This document shows positions 8,318 through 15,748 of a DNA stretch of 64,000 nt, in pieces; within the stretch, counting starts at the first letter, position 1, and the number at the start of each line of letters is the position of its first letter. A program made the translations under genes and the position numbers. The notes beneath the pieces are model-generated. The model ran no database searches. It was not told the origin of the DNA and saw nothing but the letters and a program-made list of their open reading frames with translations. This DNA is from Polyangiaceae bacterium (GTDB lineage: Bacteria; Myxococcota_A; Polyangia; Polyangiales; Polyangiaceae): contig JADJYE010000031.1 of NCBI GenBank assembly GCA_016719945.1, positions 62,001-126,000 on the forward strand, given 5' to 3'.

Positions 8318-9716
8318 CTATTTCTTGCGCGGCCTGGGCAGACCGAGCGCGTCGAGCTTGTGCAGCAGCGTGCGCCTCGAGATCCCGAGCAGCTCCGCCG
8401 CGCGGGACTGGTTGCCGGCGCAGCGATCGAGCGCCGCTCGGATGCGCTCGGCTTCGTCCGAGGGCAGGGGGCCTTGGGCCGCGAAGCCGCCCGAGGAGGG
8501 CGGGGGAGCGGGGGTGGCGGGGCCGAGGCCAGGCTGGCTCGGAGGAGGCCACCCGCCTGGGCTGGAAGGGGGCGCTGCGCCGTGTGCGCCCATCGGGGTT
8601 CGGGGGCCGGCGGGTCGCAGGCTGGCGGAGACGTGCTCGCGACCGATCGCCCGCTCCGCGAGCAGCACCGCGCGATCGATGGCGGTCATCAGCTCGCGCA
8701 CGTTGCCGGGCCACGGGTAGACCTCGAGCATCTCCAGGGCCTCCATCGAGAGGGCCGGGGCGGGCTTTCGGAGGCGCTCCGCCGAGCGCGCCACGAAGGT
8801 TCGGGCGAGGCCGGCGATCTCGGGCCGACGCTCGCGCAGGGGCGGGACGACCAGCGGAAGCCCGGCGATGCGGAAGAACAGGTCCGCGCGGAACCGCCCC
8901 TGCTCCGCGAGGGCTTGCAGGTCCTTGTTGGTCGCCGCGAGGAAGCGCACGTCGAAGGGTCGCGGCTTGACCGCGCCGACGCGCATGACCTCGCGCCGCT
9001 CGAGCGCGACGAGCAGCTTCGCCTGGGTCGCGGCCGAGAGCTCGCCGATCTCATCGAGGAAGACCGAGCCGCCGGTCGCCGCCTCGAGCAGCCCAGGCTT
9101 CGCGGCGGCCGCGCCGGTGAACGCGCCGCGCTCGAAGCCGAACAGCTCGCTCTCGAGCAGCTGGTCGGGGAGGGCGGCGCAGTTGATGTGCATGAAGGGG
9201 CCTGCGGCCCGGTGCGAGCGATCGTGGATCGAGCGTGCGTAGTAGCCCTTGCCGACGCCGGTCTCTCCGAGGAGCAGCACCGACATGTCCGTCGGCGCGA
9301 CGCGCTCGATCCACATCTCGAGATCCTCGGTGGCTTGGAGCTCGCTCGCGGGCTCGGCCGTGTCGGGCGTGCGCACCATGACCACGACGCCCCCGAGCCT
9401 CGACCGGCTCGCCCCAACCCACGGACACGCGCTCGTGCGGCGCGAGGAGCCGGCCTCGGACGCGCGTGCCGTTCGAGCTGCCCAGGTCTTCCCAGACGAG
9501 GCCGCTGCCGTCCAGCTCGAGGGCGGCGTGCGCGCGCGACATCGACGGGTGATCGATCACGACGTCGGACTGGATGCCGCGGCCCAGCACCGCGCGTCCG
9601 CGCTCGGGCAGCGGCATGGTCAAGGAGCCCGAGTCCCAGACGGCGCTGAGCACGGGCCCGCGTCCGCCGGCGTCGATCGTCGCCAGCGTCGCCTCCTCGT
9701 CGCGGCGTGAGCTCAC
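8318..9716 (-). CDS. FHA domain sigma54-dependent activator (frameshifted)
   Basis: One gene in two frames. From GTG 9716 an FHA domain is read (VLGRGIQSDVVIDHPSMSRAH ... LGSSNGTRVRG). Near 9397 the frame changes and continues LGGVVVMVRTPD, then a sigma54 AAA+ domain with Walker A GETGVGKG, the sigma54-contacting loop GAFTGA, Walker B SVFLDEIGEL and the C-terminal arginine-finger region. A Pro-rich linker and a Fis-type helix-turn-helix (NQSRAAELLGISRRTLLHKL) follow. Intact length would be about 466 residues. FHA-type activators are switched by protein phosphorylation rather than by receiver domains, and a kinase gene is directly downstream. Sigma54-like motifs stand in front of the VgrG and L,D-transpeptidase genes 1.8 kb away, which are its likely targets. 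Confidence 0.85.
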
Positions 9717-9768
9717 GAGGTACGTCTATCCGTGGTGCCTGGCCATCCGCAAGCCCTCGCCGGAGCGA

Positions 9769-10682
9769 TCAGGCCCGAAGACGCAACACCGCGCTTTCGT
9801 CCACGCTCGCAATCACCGCCGGGCTCGCGCTCGCGAGGATGAGCTGCAGGTCCTCGGCCAGGTCCCGCGCCGCCTGGAGCCAGGTCGCGAAGGAGGCCTC
9901 GTCGGACGAGAGCTCGGGGCGGTCGACCAGCACCAGCGAGCGGTCGAAGCGAACCAGGGAGGCGGTGGCGGCCCACAGCACGGCGTCCACCTCGGTGGAG
10001 GACAGCTCCTGCGGGTGCGCCGGCGCGCGGCCGTGCGCCGCGATGCACCGCGTCGGGTCCCCGCTCTTGGGGCGCGCGTACGCGAGGCGAGGGCACAGGC
10101 GGGACAACATCCCTTGGAAGCGGCGCGCCGCCGCGTCGTCGTTCGCGAGCGAGGCCAGGTACGCTGGGACGAACGCGTACTTCGAGGGACCCCCGGTGGT
10201 CCGATGGGGACGCTGGTCGTCGGCCGTGAACGACGTCTGAACGTGCCTCGCGAGGCCACGCCGCGCGGCGAAGTAGTCGACCTTGCCGTTCTTCGGCGTG
10301 TGGTCGTATTCGGCCAGCAGGGCGACCAGCCCCTGATCCGCGTCGGCCGCGACCTCGTCGGGCGTGAAGATTACCTCGGCGAGCGCGCGCTCGGGCAGGC
10401 CGTATCGACGCTGCTCGAGCGCGTCGAGCGCGAAGGTGAGCTCGACCTTCGCGGCGTCTCGGCCCCCGCGGACCCACCCTTCGCCGTCCTCTGGGGCGAC
10501 GTCGTAGGCGCGAGCACATCCTTCGCTGCGAGGATCGCCTCGAGCGCGCGCGTCTTGCCGCTCTCGGGAGGTCCCGTGAGCACGACCACGGGGTGGGGCC
10601 GGCCCGTGTCCGGGCTCGTGAGATCGAAGGTCACGTCGGGGAGCCCACGGATCCCCAGGAACGTCGCGCGAGAGAGCTTCAT
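9769..10682 (-). CDS. P-loop ATPase, ABC/AAA15-21-like, T6SS-linked (frameshifted)
   Basis: This is a paralogue of the ATPase at 13638-14567. The N-terminus reads MKLSRATFLGIRGLPDVTFDL and Walker A GPPESGKT (37-44). After LAP the frame breaks near 10513, where CCTACGAC would need to be CCTTACGAC. The next frame gives YDVAPEDGEGW and runs to the end: DYFAARRGL, SKYAFVPAYL, an ABC-signature-like ELSSTEVDAV, Walker B SLVLVDRPE and LILASASP where a histidine switch would normally lie. With one base added it is 304 residues against 309 for the paralogue. It follows the L,D-transpeptidase-like gene by 28 bases. The function is unknown; single-copy placement beside each half of a VgrG divergon suggests effector loading or remodelling. 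Confidence 0.7.
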
Positions 10683-10710
10683 GGACAGCCGGAGCCTCGA
10701 GGCGCGTCCA

Positions 10711-11490
10711 TCATCCCACGAAGACCTGGTGCTGCGCGTCCACGACGAGCGGACCCTGCGTGGTCGGGTCCGTGTCGCGGGCCCACGCGAGGCGCTTCTT
10801 GCCGAGGAAGACCTTCTTCTTCGTGCCCTTCTTCACCTTGCCGCCGGTGACCTTGCCCGTCCGCGGCATCGCCTGCAGGCCGGCCTTGCCGATGCGGACC
10901 GAACGTTCGCCCTTCGTGGCCTGCGCGCCCTTCTTCGTCTTCGAAGGCTTGCCCTTGCCGCTCGGCTTCTTCTTCGCGCCGCTGCCGCCGCCGCCGTACT
11001 TGTTGGCGAAGTCGGACGCCGGCGCGTCCTTGCCGGAGAGCGTCTTGGCGTGGGCTTGCGCGGCGGCGACCGAGTCGTGGTACGTCACGTTGACCTTGCC
11101 GCCGTCGGCGAGCATCTCCTTGAGCGCCCCCTCGTGCTTCGGGTCGATGTAGCCGATGCAGCCGAGCGTCCCGGGCGTTCCGCCGTCGTAGTGGATGAGG
11201 ATGCCCTCGCGCCACTTGCCGACGCGCTCGTCCCAGAAGTGCACCTTGCCGTTGATCACCTTCGTGGGCTTGCCGATCGCCGCGAGTCGGTACTTGTGGG
11301 TGCTCTTCTTCCCCGGCGGGACCATCGACTTCTCGCTGGTCGCCTGGGGCTTGTCGAGCGAGTACTTCCCCGCGGGGACGTAGCCGTTGCCGAACTTCCC
11401 CGAGACCACCGGGATGACGTTCCCGCCGCCGATCAGCTGGCCGTAGGAGGCGTTGCCGTGGGTGACGCCGACGAAGTCGAGCTGGGTCAT
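10711..11490 (-). CDS. L,D-transpeptidase (YkuD/Tlde1)-like protein, candidate T6SS effector
   Basis: The 259-residue product has a YkuD-like core: a beta-rich stretch from residue 5, then WREGILIHYDGGTPGTLGCIG with the paired His100 and Cys111 expected of L,D-transpeptidases and of the T6SS effector family Tlde1. The usual Arg after the cysteine is absent. A Lys/Gly-rich linker (145-205) follows, and the C-terminal 50 residues (KKVFLGKKRLAWARDTDP ... QHQVFVG) resemble a PAAR-like repeat, which would let it cap a VgrG spike. It has no signal peptide, as expected for a spike-delivered toxin. It diverges from vgrG across 217 bases. ATG 11490 is chosen over an upstream GTG-like extension. No immunity protein is recognised beside it. 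Confidence 0.65.
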   Translation of the reverse strand: MTQLDFVGVTHGNASYGQLIGGGNVIPVVSGKFGNGYVPAGKYSLDKPQATSEKSMVPPGKKSTHKYRLAAIGKPTKVINGKVHFWDERVGKWREGILIHYDGGTPGTLGCIGYIDPKHEGALKEMLADGGKVNVTYHDSVAAAQAHAKTLSGKDAPASDFANKYGGGGSGAKKKPSGKGKPSKTKKGAQATKGERSVRIGKAGLQAMPRTGKVTGGKVKKGTKKKVFLGKKRLAWARDTDPTTQGPLVVDAQHQVFVG

Positions 11491-11504
11491 GGATCCTGCG
11501 CTTC

Positions 11505-11519
11505 GCAACGCATGTGCCA
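11505..11519 (-). promoter_or_regulatory. Sigma54-type promoter motif before the L,D-transpeptidase-like gene
   Basis: On the minus strand the bases are TGGCACATGCGTTGC, which matches TGGCAC-N5-TTGC at all ten consensus positions, with GG and GC 10 bases apart. The predicted start of transcription is near 11493, only about three bases before ATG 11490, so the message would be nearly leaderless. This either indicates a leaderless transcript or weakens the call. Confidence 0.45.
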
Positions 11520-11679
11520 GCGAACCCGGGGAGGTCCTCAGCGATTCGCTGGGCAAGCCAGGTGAGCTTCTTATCATCTGCGCTTCCCGTCCACACAGCT
11601 TGCGCAACCGGACCGCTGCGGGCTGCTCCCGGCTGCGCTAGTTGCGCACCGACCCCGGTGAACGCGGCACTGCGCAGGC

Positions 11680-11695
11680 TGGCTCATCGCTTGCA
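11680..11695 (+). promoter_or_regulatory. Sigma54-type promoter motif before vgrG
   Basis: TGGCTCATCGCTTGCA has TGGC and TTGCA with GG and GC 10 bases apart, the -24/-12 geometry. Transcription would start near 11706, two bases before ATG 11708, the same near-leaderless layout as the divergent motif at 11505-11519. No Shine-Dalgarno is visible before this ATG. Confidence 0.4.
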
Positions 11696-11707
11696 CCGGT
11701 CAGCGCC

Positions 11708-13636
11708 ATGCTCGGCAACCAGAACTCCTTCACGCTCCGATTGGAGACCGGCGATCCGCTCGACGTCCGTGGGTTCACGCTCGAGGACGGGCTGTCGACC
11801 CTGTTCTCGATCGACATCGTCGCGCGCTCGAGCGACCCGTCGCTCGACTACGATGGCGCGGCGGGGACGAGCGCGACCTTCACGATCCAGCCCGAGAACG
11901 GGGGCGCCGTGCGCTCGTACACCGGCGTCATCTCGGAGGTCCACCAGCTCAAGACCGAGGAGACGGGGCTGACGACGTACCAGCTCACCCTCGTCCCGAA
12001 GCTCTGGCTCGCGACGCGCCGCACGAACTGCCGTGTTTTCCAGCAGGTGACCGACCTCGACATCGTCAAAGAGGTCCTGAAGGACTGGGACATCGAGCCC
12101 GTCGTCGAGGTCACGCGGCCGCTCAAGACCCGCAAGTACCGGGTGCAGTATCAAGAGAGCGATCACGCGTTCATCAGCCGCATGCTCGAGGCGATCGGCG
12201 TCACCTACTTCCACCGTCAGGTCGATGGTGAGTCGAAGCTCGTGCTGAGCGACGCGCCAGAGTCGGCCGAGGCGCGCCTCTCTCCGCTCACGCACGTCAA
12301 CGACGTGGACACGATGGGCACCTACGCTCGCGGCTTCCGCGCGTCGCGCACCGTCGGGCACGGCCGGGTCACGCTCTCCGATCACGATCACCGCCTGCCG
12401 AACCAGCCGCTGCTCGCGAACGCCGCGGCAGCTGGCAACGCGGTGGAGGCGAAGCTCGAGCAGTTCCTCTACGTCCCGGGCCAGTTTCGCTACGGCGGCT
12501 CGGGCCACGCGGAGACGCCCAGCGCCGACGATCGCGGTCGCACCCGGACCGATCCTCAGGAGGCCAAGGTGGTCGCCGACAACATCGCCGCTGCGCACCG
12601 CGCCCGAGCGCACCGCTTCTCGTTCGAGACCAACGCCGTCGACGTCGCCGCGGGGTCGGTCGTCTCGATCGCCCAGCACCCGCGCGCCGAGCAGCACCCG
12701 CGGCTGCTCGTCACCCGGGTGTCGACGCACGGCACGCTCGACGGCGGCATCGAGAGCTCCGTCAGCGCGGTGCCCGCCAGCCAGCCCTACCGGCCCGAGC
12801 CCGTCACGCCGCGCCCCTCGATCAACGGGATCGAGATGGCGACGGTCGTCGGCCCTGCAGGCGAGGTCATCCACACGGACGAGTTCGGCCGGGTGCGCGT
12901 GCAGTTCCACTGGGACCGCTACGGCAAGATGGACCAGACCAGCTCCTGCTGGGTTCACGTGAACCAGCCTTGGGCGGGCGACGGCTTCGGGGCGGTCAAC
13001 CTCCCGCGCATCGGGCAGGAGGTGATCATGAGCTTCCTCGCCGGCAACCCGGACGAGCCCGTGTGCATGGGCCGCGTCTACACCAACCTGCTGAGACCGC
13101 CGTTCGCGCTGCCTGCGAACAAGACGCAGAACGGCTTCCGCAGCAACAGCGTCCCCGCGACCGGCGGTTACAACGAGATCATGTTCGAGGACAAAGCGGG
13201 CAAGGAGCTGGTGAACCTCCAGGCCGAGAAGGACATGAAGACGCTGGTGAAGCACAACGACGACAAAACCGTCGGCAATAACCGTTCGGCCAAGGTGAAG
13301 GGCAACGACGCGGAGCACGTGTCCGGTAACCAGAAGGCGTCGGTGCTCGGCAAGGTCATGGAGTCGGTCGGCGGCGACAAGCTCACCGGCATCCTCGGCA
13401 ATCTGGTCTCGCAGGTCGGCAAGGAGCGCATCATGAAGACGCTCGGCGACTTCGCGTCCGCCGCGAAGGCGCACCGCATCCAGAGCCAGACCGGCACGAC
13501 GCTCAGCGTGGGTGAGTCGTTCATCCACATGACGCCCGACGCCATCATCCTGCAGTCTCCCAAGATCCTCCTGAACCCCGGGAAAGAGACGGCCCAAAAG
13601 GCGATGCTCACGGGCAACACGCCGGGAGGAGGCTAG
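11708..13636 (+). CDS. vgrG: Type VI secretion spike protein VgrG
   Basis: The 642-residue product has the full VgrG layout: gp27-like N-terminal domain (NSFTLRLETGDPLDVRGFTLEDGLSTLFS and YTGVISEV), the conserved YRVQYQESDHAFISRMLEAIG block, the gp5-like OB region (GEVIHTDEFGRVRVQFHWDR near 400) and NLPRIGQEVIMSFLAGNPDEPVCMGRVYN-type sequence. It ends with a beta-helix repeat region (KTVGNNRSAKVKGNDAEHVSGNQ). Trimers form the puncturing tip of the T6SS. ATG 11708 starts directly at the conserved domain; an upstream TTG at 11642 is open but adds no conserved sequence. The stop is one base before the start of an ATPase gene, so they are co-transcribed. No core T6SS gene is in the window. Confidence 0.95.
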   Translation: MLGNQNSFTLRLETGDPLDVRGFTLEDGLSTLFSIDIVARSSDPSLDYDGAAGTSATFTIQPENGGAVRSYTGVISEVHQLKTEETGLTTYQLTLVPKLWLATRRTNCRVFQQVTDLDIVKEVLKDWDIEPVVEVTRPLKTRKYRVQYQESDHAFISRMLEAIGVTYFHRQVDGESKLVLSDAPESAEARLSPLTHVNDVDTMGTYARGFRASRTVGHGRVTLSDHDHRLPNQPLLANAAAAGNAVEAKLEQFLYVPGQFRYGGSGHAETPSADDRGRTRTDPQEAKVVADNIAAAHRARAHRFSFETNAVDVAAGSVVSIAQHPRAEQHPRLLVTRVSTHGTLDGGIESSVSAVPASQPYRPEPVTPRPSINGIEMATVVGPAGEVIHTDEFGRVRVQFHWDRYGKMDQTSSCWVHVNQPWAGDGFGAVNLPRIGQEVIMSFLAGNPDEPVCMGRVYTNLLRPPFALPANKTQNGFRSNSVPATGGYNEIMFEDKAGKELVNLQAEKDMKTLVKHNDDKTVGNNRSAKVKGNDAEHVSGNQKASVLGKVMESVGGDKLTGILGNLVSQVGKERIMKTLGDFASAAKAHRIQSQTGTTLSVGESFIHMTPDAIILQSPKILLNPGKETAQKAMLTGNTPGGG

Positions 13637-13637
13637 G

Positions 13638-14567
13638 TTGAGGCTCAAGAGGGCGAGCTTCCGTGGAGTCGCTGGTGTGCCCGACCTCACCCTGGACCTC
13701 ACCGATCCGCAGACCGGCGGCGCGCGCGAGCTGTTCGTCGTGACCGGGCCCGCTGGCTCCGGCAAGACGAGGCTGCTCGAGGCGATCGTCGCGGCGAAGG
13801 AGGTGATCGCGCCGTACGGCCTGTTCGCCCCTGTCGAGGGCTGGCTCGCCGAGGATGCGGCCGAGGCCGTGGTGGAGCTCGACTTCGCGCTCGACGCGGA
13901 CGAGCAGAGCTTCTGCGAGTCCGAGGGCGCCGACGTCAAGGCGCGCGTGGTGTTCGCGCCCGAGGGCGCCGACGCCGAGGTGAGCGAGGGCGTGCGTGAG
14001 CTGCTCGGGCGCTACGAGCACGACGCGCGAGTCGGGAAGATGGACTATCTGCCTGCCAACCGCGCGCTGCCGCCGCCAGGCGACGCGCACGGCCTCTCCG
14101 CGATGGAGCAGCGCCTCTCGAGGCTCGGTCGCGACCCTGACAAATACAGCTTCGTGCCGCGGTTGTTGGTGCAGGCAGCGACGGACCCGAGCGACACCGA
14201 GCTGCGCCCGCGGCTCGAGTCTGCGCTCGCCAGCGTGTCGCGCGAGCTGCGCTTCGTGGTGCACCCGTCCGACCCGCTCCGCTGCCTCTCGTACGCGGGG
14301 TCGGAGCCGGTCGCTCCGAGCGAGCTGGGGACGACCGCCGCGCACGCCCTGCTGGTCGCGGCGACCGCGGCGCTCGTCCGCTACGATCGCTCCATCGTGC
14401 TCCTCGATCGGCCCGAGTGCGCCGTCGAAGAGCGAAGCTTGGGCGCGTTCGTGCGAGGGCTCTTGGCCCTCGCGCCGGACGTGCAGCTGATCGTCGCTAG
14501 CAGCAGCCCCTCGCTCAAGGCGGGGCTCGATGGGCGCGCGATCCACACCCTCGGCGCCGCCGCGTGA
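13638..14567 (+). CDS. P-loop ATPase, ABC/AAA15-21-like, directly after vgrG
   Basis: The 309-residue product starts with TTG at 13638, supported by GGGAGGAGG six bases upstream and by alignment with the ATG start of its paralogue at 9769-10682. Motifs are Walker A GPAGSGKT (37-44), APYGLFAPVEGW, KMDYLPANRAL, DKYSFVPRLLVQA, Walker B SIVLLDRPE and LIVASSSP. The order resembles RecF/ABC-type AAA ATPases of the AAA15/AAA21 sort, but the signature is weak and the histidine switch is replaced. One base separates it from vgrG. No nuclease or toxin domain is attached. A role in preparing spike cargo is inferred from position only, and I know of no characterised T6SS component of this type. Confidence 0.8.
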   Translation: MRLKRASFRGVAGVPDLTLDLTDPQTGGARELFVVTGPAGSGKTRLLEAIVAAKEVIAPYGLFAPVEGWLAEDAAEAVVELDFALDADEQSFCESEGADVKARVVFAPEGADAEVSEGVRELLGRYEHDARVGKMDYLPANRALPPPGDAHGLSAMEQRLSRLGRDPDKYSFVPRLLVQAATDPSDTELRPRLESALASVSRELRFVVHPSDPLRCLSYAGSEPVAPSELGTTAAHALLVAATAALVRYDRSIVLLDRPECAVEERSLGAFVRGLLALAPDVQLIVASSSPSLKAGLDGRAIHTLGAAA

Positions 14568-14593
14568 CGTACCTCGACTAACCTCTCGCCCTA

Positions 14594-15022
14594 ATGGCCA
14601 CCTACTACATCAACGAGGCTGCCTTCGATCTGCCCGACCTCGGGTTCACGGACGAGACCATCCATGTCCTTCGCGCGCCCGCGGAGGGCGCGGGGGAGCT
14701 GTCCGTCCTCACGTTTCGCTCCAAGCTCCCGGCGCCGAAGCCCGCCGCCGAGGTGGTGCTCGCCCACCGAGACCACGAGCGGCGCACCCTCACCGGGTTC
14801 GCCGTGCTGTTCGAGCGCGAGATCGACGTCTCGGGCATCCCGGCGCTCGAGGCGGGCATCCGCTTCCGCAACGAGTCGGGGATGATCTACCAGCGCAACG
14901 CGCACTTCGTGTTCCCCGACCAGCACCTGCTCCTCTGCGTCAACGCGCCGCTCGAAGAGCGCGAGCGCTGCGACCGCACGATGGACCACGTCTTGTCGAC
15001 CTTCCAGCTTCGCACCGAGTGA
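14594..15022 (+). CDS. DUF1795/DcrB-like protein, Eag-type T6SS chaperone candidate
   Basis: The 142-residue product starts MATYYINEAAFDLPD and shows the alternating strand pattern of the DcrB/DUF1795 family, ending in TMDHVLSTFQLR, a typical terminal helix-strand. In characterised T6SS loci, DUF1795 (EagR) proteins are cytoplasmic chaperones that bind transmembrane segments of effectors and load them on VgrG. Here it lies between the vgrG-linked ATPase (26 bases away) and a peptidoglycan hydrolase gene. The length suits a small chaperone. The cargo is not obvious, because the neighbouring hydrolase has no clear membrane segment. Confidence 0.75.
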   Translation: MATYYINEAAFDLPDLGFTDETIHVLRAPAEGAGELSVLTFRSKLPAPKPAAEVVLAHRDHERRTLTGFAVLFEREIDVSGIPALEAGIRFRNESGMIYQRNAHFVFPDQHLLLCVNAPLEERERCDRTMDHVLSTFQLRTE

Positions 15023-15069
15023 CCGACATCGAGCGCGCGCCCCTCGGGGGGCCCGCGCGGAGGAATCCC

Positions 15070-15729
15070 ATGTCTTCGCCCGCCCCTGCCTGCAGAAAAG
15101 CCCTCGAGGACGCGACGCGCCGCTGGCCTCGCCGCAACAAGGCCAGCGACGGCATCATGGGCGACGCGCGCCACCAAGCGACCAAGAGCGACCACAACCT
15201 CGGCAACGCGTTCGACATCACGCATGACCCGTCGTCCGGGTGCCACGGAGACGTCATCGCGGCGGCGGCGTTGCAGGACTCGCGCACCAAGTACGTGATC
15301 TGGAATCGTCGCATCTGGAACGTCGAGCGCGGAGACACCGCGTGGCGCCGCTATACGGGCGACAACCCCCACACCCACCACTGCCACGTCAGCATTCGAG
15401 CGGGCTCTCGCAACGACGCGCGCGCGTGGGGCTGGGCTCCTGGCGGGTCGGTCGAGGCGCCGCCCCCAACGGACACCGCACCTGGGGACGGCTCTCCCAC
15501 GGTGCCGTCCGACGACCGCACCTTCCCGGGGGTCGCGCTGCGCCGCGGCCAGCGCTCCGAGAACGTTCGCGCGGTGCAAGCGCGGTTGGCCAGGCTCGGC
15601 TGGACGATCTCCGTCGACGGCGACTTCGGTCCTGCGACGGAGCGCGTCGTCCGCGCGTTCCAGCGGCGTCGGGGGCTCGACGACGACGGGGTCGTGGGGC
15701 CGCGGACCTGGCGGGCGCTATTCGCGTGA
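15070..15729 (+). CDS. M15-like peptidase with peptidoglycan-binding domain, candidate effector
   Basis: The 219-residue product has an M15-like D,D-peptidase core as in phage endolysins: SDHNLGNAFDI (His42, Asp49 as zinc ligands), KYVIWNRRIWN (74-84) and PHTHHCHVSI (His104/His106). A Pro/Thr linker follows, then a PG_binding_1 domain (157-217: LRRGQRSENVRAVQARL ... DGDFGPATERVVRAFQ). There is no signal peptide, so export would need another route. In this place, after vgrG and a DUF1795 gene, delivery by T6SS is the simplest idea. GGAGGA six bases before ATG 15070 fixes the start. A phage lysin or housekeeping endopeptidase is the alternative, but no holin or phage gene is nearby. Confidence 0.8.
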   Translation: MSSPAPACRKALEDATRRWPRRNKASDGIMGDARHQATKSDHNLGNAFDITHDPSSGCHGDVIAAAALQDSRTKYVIWNRRIWNVERGDTAWRRYTGDNPHTHHCHVSIRAGSRNDARAWGWAPGGSVEAPPPTDTAPGDGSPTVPSDDRTFPGVALRRGQRSENVRAVQARLARLGWTISVDGDFGPATERVVRAFQRRRGLDDDGVVGPRTWRALFA

Positions 15730-15748
15730 CGCGCGGCGCCGGATTGTG

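Noticed and set aside
11684..13939. 751-codon minus-strand frame opposite vgrG
   Set aside because: Antisense shadow; vgrG is unmistakable on the plus strand.
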